From contig NZ_JMTM01000006.1 in the NCBI RefSeq assembly GCF_001662485.1, positions 1 to 61,190 of the forward strand: DNA of 61,190 nt. Reading direction: 5' to 3'. The translations under genes were made by a program, and so were the position numbers. Shown in pieces: positions 20,701 through 27,713 of this stretch. Position 1 is the stretch's first letter; each line of letters begins with the position of its first letter. This DNA comes from Flavobacterium succinicans. GTDB taxonomy: Bacteria > Bacteroidota > Bacteroidia > Flavobacteriales > Flavobacteriaceae. The notes under the pieces are model-generated. The model searched no databases. It was not told where the DNA came from and saw only the letters and a list, made by a program, of their open reading frames with translations.

Positions 20701-21173
20701 CCAGGTAAAGGCTCTCCTTTTTCATCAACTACTCGGCCTTTAATGATTTCAGCTACTGCATTTTGATTTAAACTAGAGAAAAGGTCTTCATTAATTCCCT
20801 TTTTAGCAACTCCTTCTTTTTGTAAAATAATTTGATTGCTTACTTCAGTATAATTAATTTTTAGGGGTTTTAAAATACGAGTCAGTACGCTTGATAGCAC
20901 TTCATTATTGGCGTAAATGCTAACTTTTTGATTCAATTGAGTCATTCTCGAGTTATACGAAAACTTAACGTGTGCTAATTTTTCAAGTTTAGACAACGCT
21001 GTGTCTAAGTTCAAATCTGTCACGGTAATGGTTACCTTGGTGTCTAGCTTTTTTTGACCTCTTATATTATTAGCAATTGTTACACTTGAAAAGACAAGGG
21101 CTAAAACAAATTGAAATAGGGTTATTTTCATAATTCGAATTAGTAATCGTTGTTTAAAGACGGTTTTTTTCAT
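17799..21173 (-). CDS. TonB-dependent receptor with STN signalling domain (FecA/SusC-like)
   Basis: Outer-membrane active transporter of 1124 aa. A signal sequence (ends near residue 39) is followed by an STN/secretin N-terminal domain (about 42-122, VTITVTDLNLDTALSKL). A carboxypeptidase-regulatory-like beta-sandwich comes next (about 143-215, IIKGRVVDEKGEPLPGV), then a plug with the motif RDGAAAQYGSDAIAGVINLV, and a 22-strand-type barrel ending in the aromatic LNFNF. The STN domain is what contacts a FecR anti-sigma factor, and fecR and fecI homologues lie directly upstream. No SusD-type partner is present. The ligand is unknown; iron chelate or a glycan or peptide are possible. A 156-bp gap with two hairpins separates it from fecR. 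Confidence 0.93.
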   Translation of the reverse strand: MKKTVFKQRLLIRIMKITLFQFVLALVFSSVTIANNIRGQKKLDTKVTITVTDLNLDTALSKLEKLAHVKFSYNSRMTQLNQKVSIYANNEVLSSVLTRILKPLKINYTEVSNQIILQKEGVAKKGINEDLFSSLNQNAVAEIIKGRVVDEKGEPLPGVTILVKGTSKGTTTDFEGNYSISAEIGDVLQFSYVGLETKTVTIKETTVNVTLTGSGETLKDVVVVGSRKKGRVALDTPVAIDVINLSSTASATPQTDLTQILNYVAPSFTSNSTTVADGTDHIDPAQLRGLGPDQVLVLLNGKRRHTSSLVNVNGTPGRGSVGTDLNSIPSFAIDRLEVLRDGAAAQYGSDAIAGVINLVMKKGTGKLQANVTAGANFSEGANDNTGGSDGFKTQLDLNYGTKIFKDGFINFTGSFQKRDLTSRAGTTTGTIFNAYNAIEGRAMDKGINISSLFGNITNTPNSATILGHIKNFAPSVSYFTPAQQTAIANATTIGAMQTALNFDVTDNELAARGLNRKDFNMRVGQSELTSVQFFLNSEFGLTDNIRAYAFGGYSHRNGNAAGFYRRPNQNRTATSIFINGFLPEIDSKVKDISFAAGVKGKLGTLDFDLSNTFGRNTFDYTIMNTVNASSVYPSKTSFDAGGLGFSQNTTNLDFTKNVDYLSGLNIAFGAEYRHENYKINPGEEASYALYDINGNIQTATTANNLKPTDFFGSGRPGGAQVFPGFRPANQTDKGRNSFALYLDSELDITEKLLVSAAIRFENYSDFGSTFNYKIASRYKVSDNFALRAAHATGFRAPSLAQLYFNATSTQFVGGVPFEVGTFSNDTSLARNLGIPTLKQEESRSYSAGFTSKIPSANLTFTVDGYLITIDDRVVLTDQFAPDATNASLFSSANATAATFFANAINTETKGIEAVISHKANLGNVTLNSDLALTQSQTRKIGDIKASEQLSQAANLNRYYSEMSRVYLEEAIPRFKASLMNNFSYKKLEVFLRNVYFGQVTDPNTVDVNGDGLVGATIVNGRAVENEHPIWSGRIITDLSVGYEVHKGIKITLGANNLFDVYPSKNYGPVSAKRPNAVLTNGEITYPTTNSTIDLSNADQFVYSRNVSQFGQNGRFLFARLNFNF

Positions 21174-21226
21174 AGTTTTGGTCTGTTTTTATTAATATTC
21201 TTTAGTGTGGTATTGGTAAAACATTG

Positions 21227-21252
21227 CAATAACTCTTTACAGAGAGTTATTG
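21227..21252. other. Hairpin 1 in the fecR-receptor gap, TTACAG loop
   Basis: CAATAACTCT and AGAGTTATTG form a perfect 10-bp stem around TTACAG (CTGTAA on the coding, minus strand). No T tract follows, so it is not a usual terminator. It has the same loop as the neighbouring hairpin. Confidence 0.7.
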
Positions 21253-21265
21253 ATTTTATTCAGGA

Positions 21266-21300
21266 CGTCGAGAATGTTACAGCATTTTCGGCGTTTTTTT
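21266..21300 (+). terminator. Hairpin 2 in the fecR-receptor gap, terminator-like on the opposite strand
   Basis: CGTCGAGAATG and CATTTTCGGCG pair around a TTACAG loop and run into T7. Two G-U pairs exist only in plus-strand RNA; on the minus strand they become mismatches. It therefore looks like an intrinsic terminator for transcripts antisense to the operon. Confidence 0.55.
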
Positions 21301-21329
21301 GTTTATTTTAATTCATAGGCAGTTAATCG

Positions 21330-22439
21330 TTAGTTGCATCCATCTGACATGATTATTATTTGGTTTCCATTCATTTCATAACTTGTGTTGTTTCCAAGGC
21401 TTTTGCAAATAATTTTAAGTTTTTCAGGCAATGGCTGATCGCTTAAAGATGTTGTTAGATAGCAGTCCTTTAATTTTGTTTGTGGATAATCAATTTTGAC
21501 TATATAGGCCTGTTCAATGGTTTTAAAAATTTGTGAAACAGGAATGTCTGTAAATTCAAATCCCAATTGCTCAATGTTACTTGTAGAATGACTCAATGAT
21601 TCATCTTGAGTTATATCAGTAATTTTATTGAAACTTAAGTTTTTTCTAACAAATCTTAGGGCCTGATTGGGTAGCAAAACGATCAGCTCGTCTTTTGATT
21701 TTGAGATTAATTCATTGGGACGTACTTTTACTTTTCCGGTTCGGACTACAACTTCAACATTTGGTTGATTGGTGTATGCTTTTATTTTAAAACTAGTTCC
21801 TACTACTTTTGTAACAATCTCATTTGCATAAACAAAAAACGGCTTTTTAGCATCCTTGCTAATTTCAAAAAAACCTTCGCCTGAGAGGTATACTTTTCGT
21901 TCATTACCCACAAATATTTTTGGATAACTTAATTTACTGTTGGGTTGCAATAAAACAGAGCTGCCATCTGATAAGGTTATTATTTGTGGTTTATCTGAGT
22001 TATTGGTTTGTTCAACTAGTCCTTCCTCATTTTCATTGATCAATTCATTATAGCTAAGTATGGAGTTTTTGTTGAGATTGCTATGTTCATATAGCCAACC
22101 TGATAAAAGGCTCAAAACCAAAATAGCTGCAGCAGCGTTGAACCATCTTTTTCTCAATAATGTAAGAACTGGTTTTTCTTTTTTCTTTTCTTCAGCGTTT
22201 TCAATTTTTTTCCAAGTTGCTTCCAAAGCACTTTGTACGTCAATTGAAGTTACATTAGTATCAGGAGCTTTCATTGCTAATAACCATAAACGGGCTTCCT
22301 CTAATAATTTAGCACGACTGGAGTTTTCTATGGTCCACTCTTCCCAATCTTGTTGGTCATCATTGAGATACACCCACATTCGGAATGATTCATCTGCTAA
22401 AAAGTGCTCTATTTCGGTATAATTATTACGGTTTTGCAT
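21330..22439 (-). CDS. FecR family anti-sigma factor
   Basis: Inner-membrane regulator that holds the ECF sigma factor and is triggered by the TonB receptor. About 369 aa from the ATG at 22439; an upstream in-frame ATG at 22472 would add a hydrophobic stretch not typical here. The cytoplasmic N terminus (MQNRNNYTEIEHFLADESFRMW) is followed by one membrane segment (about 100-120, WFNAAAAILVLSLLSGWLY). Then come the FecR domain (ITLSDGSSVLLQPNSKLSYP through VVRTGKVKV) and a C-terminal DUF4974/STN-like domain (LGFEFTDIPVSQIFKTIEQ). It lies between the sigma and receptor genes. Confidence 0.93.
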   Translation of the reverse strand: MQNRNNYTEIEHFLADESFRMWVYLNDDQQDWEEWTIENSSRAKLLEEARLWLLAMKAPDTNVTSIDVQSALEATWKKIENAEEKKKEKPVLTLLRKRWFNAAAAILVLSLLSGWLYEHSNLNKNSILSYNELINENEEGLVEQTNNSDKPQIITLSDGSSVLLQPNSKLSYPKIFVGNERKVYLSGEGFFEISKDAKKPFFVYANEIVTKVVGTSFKIKAYTNQPNVEVVVRTGKVKVRPNELISKSKDELIVLLPNQALRFVRKNLSFNKITDITQDESLSHSTSNIEQLGFEFTDIPVSQIFKTIEQAYIVKIDYPQTKLKDCYLTTSLSDQPLPEKLKIICKSLGNNTSYEMNGNQIIIMSDGCN

Positions 22440-22498
22440 CAAATAAGGGGTTACGATGATATAGAGGATCATTTTTTTAATTGATACTCACTAAATAG

Positions 22499-22513
22499 TT
22501 TTTTTTTTTTTTT
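22499..22513. repeat. 15-bp poly-A/T tract between sigma and fecR genes
   Basis: A run of 15 T on the plus strand (A15 in the transcript) lies just after the sigma-gene stop codon. Being intergenic it cannot frameshift either protein, but its length could vary and alter spacing to fecR. Confidence 0.7.
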
Positions 22514-22518
22514 GAAGA

Positions 22519-23130
22519 CTACAATACAGATGAAAGCAGCATTAAAATAACGAAGATGTTTTCTTTCCACTCTTTGCGTAAGTTCAATAACGCGCGGTGT
22601 AAAAGATTGTTTGCAGATTGATAGTTAATATCAAGTGTGTCTGCAATTTGATCTACAGTTAGTTCCTGTGTGTAGCGAAGGTACAAAGCTTCTTTTTGTC
22701 GAGATGGCAAATCATTAATAAGATGATTAAGATGCAACACTTTAGAGGCTGCGGTTTCATCAGAAATAAGGTGGTGTTCGATTGAAAAATCAAATAAAAA
22801 TTCAACTGTGTCTATTGAACTGCTAAAACGAAATATACGATCTCGCTCTAGTGATCTTGTAATACGTTTTCGAACGCTGGCTAATAAATAGGCTTTTACA
22901 ACCACATTATCACTCAATTTTTCTCTGTAAATCCAAATATCTGTAAATACGTCTTGAACGCAGTCTTGTACTTTTTCTGGAAATGGAAGGAATGAATTTC
23001 CGTATTGTATTAAGTGAGGATAATGTCTTTTGAAAAGTAAGGAAAAAGCATTTTCATTCCCCTCCTTTAAGCTGTTCCAAAGCGCGGAATCATCAAGTAT
23101 TGCGGAATAAATTAGTTGCTTTTTTACCAT
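22519..23130 (-). CDS. RNA polymerase ECF sigma factor, FecI-like
   Basis: 203 aa. Sigma region 2 is LFKRHYPHLIQYGNSFLP...VQDCVQDVFTDIWIYREKL (about 30-75). Region 4 is LPSRQKEALYLRYTQELTVDQIADTLDI followed by the helix-turn-helix SANNLLHRALLNLR (about 135-185). The C terminus ends in a short hydrophobic run (FVILMLLSSVL), unusual for a soluble sigma factor. It is the first gene of the sigma, anti-sigma, receptor unit and most likely drives the receptor gene, by analogy with FecI-FecR-FecA. Confidence 0.93.
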   Translation of the reverse strand: MVKKQLIYSAILDDSALWNSLKEGNENAFSLLFKRHYPHLIQYGNSFLPFPEKVQDCVQDVFTDIWIYREKLSDNVVVKAYLLASVRKRITRSLERDRIFRFSSSIDTVEFLFDFSIEHHLISDETAASKVLHLNHLINDLPSRQKEALYLRYTQELTVDQIADTLDINYQSANNLLHRALLNLRKEWKENIFVILMLLSSVL

Positions 23131-23689
23131 TTGGTTAACTTTAGTACATTGATTTTAGGTGAAATTTTGATTCACGTTTTGTTTAACATACCAAAAAAAA
23201 CGAAAAAATATAATTGGGTCGCTATTTTTATTTAATGGTATTTTTTAGGATTTACGATTTGATTAGTTTTTTCAATGAATCGTATAATGTTTTTTAATCA
23301 TATAATGATTTATTTGGCAAACTTAATTAGAATTATGTTAAGTTTCAATGTTTTTATTAAAAAAATAGAAGAAAAGCCCTTTTATCGTGTGTTGTTTTGT
23401 TTGTGTAATATAAGTTTTGGTATTGATTTTACAATGCAATTTCCATAAAGGACTAGAGTAAAATTAATCGTAAGGAAGTCATTATACTAAATGACTTTCG
23501 CGTCAAACAAGGGATTGTCAACTATCGTCGTTGTTGATTCGCCATTTGCTTTTTTGTAATCACTTAAATACTATGTTTCAGATAAATGACTGTACTAAGT
23601 TTTTTTGAAATAATAATTCGTGATTTTTTTATCTTTTTTATTATTTTTTTTTACTAAATTCCCTCTTGACATCTCTTAATCTATTGATA
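23131..23689. other. Long intergenic gap between sigma factor and methyltransferase genes
   Basis: About 560 bp, divergent promoters expected. Mostly AT-rich with no plausible ORF. A 10-bp hairpin (GGAAGTCATT at 23474-23483 with AATGACTTTC at 23490-23499) is followed by a weaker GCG...CGC inverted pair and a T6 run near 23550. This could be a small RNA with its terminator, but no conserved family is recognised. Confidence 0.4.
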
Positions 23690-24466
23690 ATGAATATGTA
23701 TGATAATCCTGACACAGTATCGCACTCTTTTGACGAAAAGTATCTTTCTCCTTATTTGATTCAAGCACAATGGGCAGAATTTATTGCATTAAAAGAAGTT
23801 ATTTTTGAGCTAGCAGACCGTTTACAACGCCCAATTCGTATTCTAGATATTGGTGTGGGGAGTGGAAGAATCATTCAAAACTTACATGATATTGCTGAAA
23901 TATGGCAGCAAGTGTTACACTATACAGGAACAGATAATGCTGTCTTATGTTTGAATTTAGCTTCGAAAATGGTAAATGATTTAGGTATTAATGATAAGGT
24001 GACACTTCTGGATTTAGATGCTATAGCATTACATCAACTAACAGAGAAGTATGATTTGATTGTAACTACTTGGTTTACAGCGGGTAATTTTTATCCCAAT
24101 GATTTTGATTTTAAAGGATATTCAACAGCGACCTCAAAATTAGATTTAACGATCAATTCTAAGTTTACCACTATTTTTTCTCAAGCCTACAGTTTGCTAG
24201 CTCCAGAAGGCGAGATCGTTTTAGGGGCTTGTTACAAAGACAACAATGCTACTAGAATCAAGCAAGAACGTAGCTATGAAAAAATGGGAATGACAATAAT
24301 TACTTCACCTGAAGATAGTTTTACAGCGACTCAAGAACGATTTTGGTCGCAACGTTTTACAAAAGAAAAAATTCATCGTTATTTTCCTTTTGTACCTGTT
24401 TCAAAAATAGCATTCAAAGATTTAGATACTTATGATTATGCTATGCAAGTAAGAATAAAAAAGTAA
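23690..24466 (+). CDS. Class I SAM-dependent methyltransferase
   Basis: About 258 aa from the ATG at 23690; the longer frame would need a TTG at 23666. Motif I is ILDIGVGSGRII (about residue 52), followed by an acidic residue at the end of strand two (YTGTDNA) and motif IV-like YDLIVTTWFTAGNFYPNDFDF. The last could place an aromatic or acid near the methyl acceptor. No sign of a membrane segment. The family covers small-molecule methyltransferases and the acceptor cannot be told. It is isolated, convergent with rlmF. Confidence 0.8.
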   Translation: MNMYDNPDTVSHSFDEKYLSPYLIQAQWAEFIALKEVIFELADRLQRPIRILDIGVGSGRIIQNLHDIAEIWQQVLHYTGTDNAVLCLNLASKMVNDLGINDKVTLLDLDAIALHQLTEKYDLIVTTWFTAGNFYPNDFDFKGYSTATSKLDLTINSKFTTIFSQAYSLLAPEGEIVLGACYKDNNATRIKQERSYEKMGMTIITSPEDSFTATQERFWSQRFTKEKIHRYFPFVPVSKIAFKDLDTYDYAMQVRIKK

Positions 24467-24487
24467 AATAGTAATACGCAATGATTA

Positions 24488-25435
24488 CTATTCAAACTTC
24501 CATTCTTTTTGTTGTTTTTCAGTCAAAAATGTCCAAGCTAGAATGCGGCTGGTTTTTTGGCCTTGCGCCATATCGATTGTGGTGATGTTAGCTGCATTTA
24601 CTTTGTTTAAGGTTTTGCGCAAACTATTGAGATGCGCTTGTTTGGAAACCAAAGTAGTGTACCAAAGACAATGCATTGGATATTTAGCGCTTTCGTAAAT
24701 CATTTGAGTGATAAACCCTAATTCGCCCCCTGGACACCATAACTCAGCGTTTTGTCCACCAAAATTTAACGTTGGAATAGTGGTTTTATTGGTGCTTAAA
24801 TTATTGACTTTTCGTAAGGCTACTTTTGTGGCTTCTTCTTTAGAATTATGAAACGGAGGATTGCAAATGGTAAACGCGAATTTATCCTCAGACTCCATTA
24901 TGTTTTTGAAAATAAAACGAGGTTCTATCTGTAGCTGTAAGCTAATAGCATCGATTAGTTTTGGATTTTTTTCGATAATTTTTTTGCAATTTTGAATCGC
25001 TTTTTCATCGATGTCTGTACCTACAAAATTCCAACCATATACAGCATTTCCTAAAATTGGATAAATGCAATTCGCACCTACACCAATGTCTAAGCCCTGA
25101 ACAGCTTCTCCTTTTGGGATCACGCCATTATTACTTTGGGCTAACAAATCGGCTAAGTAATGAATATAATCTACTCTTCCTGGAATGGGTGGACACAGAA
25201 AAGAAGTAGGAATCTCCCAAAATTGAATATCGTAGCAGGATAGTAATAACGCTTTATTCAATGCTTTTACCGCTTCAGGATTACTAAAATCTAGCGTTTG
25301 AATTTGATGTTCGTTGATGCCTACTAAATTTTTGAGTTCAGGCAATATCTGTATTAAGGAATCAAAGTCGTATCCTGAACGGTGCTGATTTCTTGGATGT
25401 AGGTTTTTTTTCTCGGGCTGCTTGGTACGTTTCAT
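24488..25435 (-). CDS. rlmF: 23S rRNA (adenine-1618-N6)-methyltransferase
   Basis: Methylates A1618 of 23S rRNA with SAM. 315 aa. The N terminus KKNLHPRNQHRSGYDFDSL is characteristic of RlmF/YbiN. The Rossmann domain has DIGVGANCIYPILG (motif I), GTDID at the end of strand two, and the N6-adenine signature NPPFHNS. A late segment, NFGGQNAELWCPGGELGF, also matches the family. A perfect -7 box precedes the ATG, and the thiamine pyrophosphokinase gene lies 43 bp upstream on the same strand. Confidence 0.95.
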   Translation of the reverse strand: MKRTKQPEKKNLHPRNQHRSGYDFDSLIQILPELKNLVGINEHQIQTLDFSNPEAVKALNKALLLSCYDIQFWEIPTSFLCPPIPGRVDYIHYLADLLAQSNNGVIPKGEAVQGLDIGVGANCIYPILGNAVYGWNFVGTDIDEKAIQNCKKIIEKNPKLIDAISLQLQIEPRFIFKNIMESEDKFAFTICNPPFHNSKEEATKVALRKVNNLSTNKTTIPTLNFGGQNAELWCPGGELGFITQMIYESAKYPMHCLWYTTLVSKQAHLNSLRKTLNKVNAANITTIDMAQGQKTSRILAWTFLTEKQQKEWKFE

Positions 25436-25451
25436 TTTCTAAATTGTGGTG

Positions 25452-25459
25452 CAAAGATA
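25452..25459 (-). promoter_or_regulatory. rlmF promoter -7 box
   Basis: The minus strand reads TATCTTTG, a perfect TAnnTTTG, 16 bp before the rlmF ATG. No convincing -33 element is seen. Confidence 0.55.
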
Positions 25460-25478
25460 GGTATTCCTTTTTTGTAAA

Positions 25479-26141
25479 TTAATCCATACATTCCATCAAT
25501 AATAAATCTCCTTCAGAATGTTCAATAGTGACCAATCCATCGCAAGCGACAGCATTGCTACTCCCAGTTCTATACCCAATAGTCAAGGTGTCATTTGCTA
25601 AAGGATACACCAAGTTTTGAGAATGAATGCCTTTTACGACACCAATTGGGATTAGCGAAATAGGAGTGCCTGCCGTGTACCACTTTTTGAATTTGTTGGG
25701 TAAAAGAAATATTTTGGAATGGTCGTCCAAAATCACAATTTTGATTAAATCGCGATACCGTACAATATTAGTAAGATTGGTTATGGTGTGGTCGGCTCTT
25801 TTTCCAGTAGCCCAAACAATATTGACTGAGGGAATTTTTCGCTCGATTAAATAGTCTAATGCCTTTTCTAAATCGGTTTTGTTTTGATCGGGCGTGTGTA
25901 CAATTTCCAGCGGATATTGTTTGGTTTTGTACAGCTCTGGGTCAAAATCACGATCAAAATCACCTAAAAGGACATCTACTTTTATGTCTAACGAAATCAC
26001 ACGTTCTATAGCAGAATCAAGTACTACAACTAGGGGGGACCATTCTAATAATTGACCTAATAATTCGGGTTGACAAGCGGCTCCATTGGCAATGATTAAA
26101 GCGGGTTCTTGGTCGTCGCGAACGATGTGATGTGAAGACAT
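25479..26141 (-). CDS. Thiamine pyrophosphokinase
   Basis: Transfers pyrophosphate from ATP to thiamine to make the TPP cofactor. 220 aa. Seen: VLLGDFDRDF, the GDFDS-like Mg/ATP acidic motif; HTPDQNKTDLEKAL, the family's D-x-x-K-T-D motif; and WATGKRADHT, the G-R-x-D-H substrate motif. The C-terminal beta domain runs from TPISLIPIG to GSSNAV. No TPP riboswitch is visible upstream, and thiamine synthesis genes do not adjoin it, as expected for an enzyme of salvage as well as synthesis. Confidence 0.93.
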   Translation of the reverse strand: MSSHHIVRDDQEPALIIANGAACQPELLGQLLEWSPLVVVLDSAIERVISLDIKVDVLLGDFDRDFDPELYKTKQYPLEIVHTPDQNKTDLEKALDYLIERKIPSVNIVWATGKRADHTITNLTNIVRYRDLIKIVILDDHSKIFLLPNKFKKWYTAGTPISLIPIGVVKGIHSQNLVYPLANDTLTIGYRTGSSNAVACDGLVTIEHSEGDLLLMECMD

Positions 26142-26172
26142 TTTTTGGATTTAGATTTAAGATTATTCGAAA

Positions 26173-26180
26173 CAAATGTA
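26173..26180 (-). promoter_or_regulatory. Thiamine pyrophosphokinase promoter -7 box
   Basis: The minus strand reads TACATTTG, a perfect TAnnTTTG, about 30 bp before the ATG. Confidence 0.5.
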
Positions 26181-26207
26181 CAAAAGTTATTGTGCTAGTT
26201 CATTTGT

Positions 26208-26654
26208 TTACGCATCAAGTAGTCTGCGATGGTAACTAATTTGTCCTAAATGATAGGCTAGATGTGAAGCAAGATGCACCAAGAAAAAATCATAAGAGGT
26301 CTTTTTGTCCAAAACTAGCAGTGGATATTCTGTTTCTAAATCTTCTTCTCGTAATAGGTCAAGTGACTGATGAACAACAGTTATTGTTTCATCGATTTTT
26401 TGAATCAATTCTGATTTGGAAATGTTTTTCGCAGAAAATTCTAAGTCTCTATTTCTAACATAATTTGTTTTACCAATTTCGGCTCCAATGTAAGTATTGA
26501 GATTGCCAATAAGATGCAAGCATAAATTGCCTGCGGAATTATTGATTTGTTGGTCAGTAGACCAGATAGCAGCCTCGTTTTGATAGGCATTTATTTCTCT
26601 TTTTAAGGAAGTCAAATCCCTTTTGAAAAGTGTTTGTAAGGTCTGAATTAGCAT
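26208..26654 (-). CDS. DinB-superfamily protein (DUF1572-like)
   Basis: 148 aa from the ATG at 26654; the longer frame needs a GTG at 26702 inside a repeat element. Four-helix-bundle pattern. Histidines spaced as in DinB metal sites occur in LCLHLIGNLNTYIG (about residue 45) and in VHLASHLAYHLGQISYHRR near the end. DinB-like proteins are often metal-dependent thiol transferases, for example with bacillithiol, but many are uncharacterised. Substrate unknown. Confidence 0.78.
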   Translation of the reverse strand: MLIQTLQTLFKRDLTSLKREINAYQNEAAIWSTDQQINNSAGNLCLHLIGNLNTYIGAEIGKTNYVRNRDLEFSAKNISKSELIQKIDETITVVHQSLDLLREEDLETEYPLLVLDKKTSYDFFLVHLASHLAYHLGQISYHRRLLDA

Positions 26655-26697
26655 GAAAAAATATATGAAATTAATCCGTAGGGTGAAATGATTTTTT

Positions 26698-26839
26698 ACC
26701 ACATAGAATCATAGAATTTGTAGTTTTTTAAGTGAAACAAATAGACGTTTTACTGTTCACATAGTTATCTATTGTGGAAAATAGAGCTATTTCTGTTTTT
26801 CCTATGTTTATTTGCTACTAATCTATGGCTCTATGTGGT
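26698..26839. repeat. Inverted repeat with ACCACATAG termini
   Basis: ACCACATAGAATCATAGA (26698-26715) and TCTATGGCTCTATGTGGT (26822-26839) are inverted copies matching at 16 of 18 positions, 106 bp apart. The interior also contains CATAG/CTATG fragments. It resembles a dispersed element I recall from Flavobacterium intergenic DNA, possibly a MITE- or REP-like sequence. Confidence 0.7.
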
Positions 26840-26886
26840 TAAGTTTTTATTTTATTTGAATTCCACTCAACAGGTTTAAATGAGTA

Positions 26887-27708
26887 TTATTGAATCGTAT
26901 AACTTCTAAAGTCAATTTCACTTAAGGAAAAATAGCCTAACGGATAATTGGCTTTGTCTGTTGTATTGATGATGTTACCACGAACAGTTGCTGGAGGAGA
27001 TTGAAATGGAGCTCCGCCATTATTTCCTGCAATGCTTAATAATATACTCATGTAGTTATAGTAAGATTTTGAGATCCCGTAGTGGGTGATTTCAATTTTA
27101 TCTCCTTTTTTAAGGTCGTCATTTTGAGAAATACTAAAAAACTCATTGCCGTCAAAAAATTCATCTCGATCCACATAAAGATTTGATTTTACTTGATTGG
27201 AATATACATATTTGTACAAATAGTAGTTCGGTGTAGTTGCAGGATCATTATAAAAAGCTTTAACTTTTATTTCTTTTCCTGTAAATCCGGCATCGTTTTT
27301 TTGTTCTAATCTAGTAATTGGTGCTACGGCTTGAAGTGTTTCTGTTGCAGTATAAGTTTGTCCTTTGCTAACAACAGACAATGTGTAGGTTTCATTGATT
27401 ACAGGAACAAAATTCGAACAGAAATACTCTCCTGTATTTGGCATTTCAACAAAATTAAATACAGTATTGGCACTGTTGGTAATGGTAACAATTGCGCCAG
27501 AAACTTTAGGAATTGTATTGCTGAAATAATCCGTCGTTGTGGTTAATTTTATTCGTTGTTGATTGCCTGTTGTTCCTTTTTGCCAATTGATGGAGGCTTC
27601 AATTACTAATTTTGGCGGGGCGGTATTGAGGTCTACCTCTACAACATCTTCGCAGCTTAATGATAGGAATGCTAATATAAAAACGAGAAAGAAAGTGATC
27701 TTTTGCAT
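26887..27708 (-). CDS. DUF4249 lipoprotein, partner of the adjacent TonB receptor
   Basis: 273 aa. The signal sequence ends FLSLSCEDVV, with Cys19 the likely lipid anchor, followed by acidic residues as in Bacteroidota surface lipoproteins. The mature part begins VEVDLNTAPPKLVIEASI, the hallmark of DUF4249, and is all-beta. It starts 5 bp after the TonB receptor gene and is surely co-transcribed. DUF4249 proteins travel with CarboxypepD-type receptors. By position they may cap the receptor like SusD, but the substrate is unknown. Confidence 0.9.
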   Translation of the reverse strand: MQKITFFLVFILAFLSLSCEDVVEVDLNTAPPKLVIEASINWQKGTTGNQQRIKLTTTTDYFSNTIPKVSGAIVTITNSANTVFNFVEMPNTGEYFCSNFVPVINETYTLSVVSKGQTYTATETLQAVAPITRLEQKNDAGFTGKEIKVKAFYNDPATTPNYYLYKYVYSNQVKSNLYVDRDEFFDGNEFFSISQNDDLKKGDKIEITHYGISKSYYNYMSILLSIAGNNGGAPFQSPPATVRGNIINTTDKANYPLGYFSLSEIDFRSYTIQ

Positions 27709-27713
27709 GATGC

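Noticed and set aside
17799..21173. SusCD glycan utilisation locus
   Set aside because: No SusD, glycoside hydrolase or sugar kinase gene adjoins the receptor.
25479..26141. TPP riboswitch before thiamine pyrophosphokinase
   Set aside because: The upstream gap is too short and shows no THI-box consensus such as CTGAGA.
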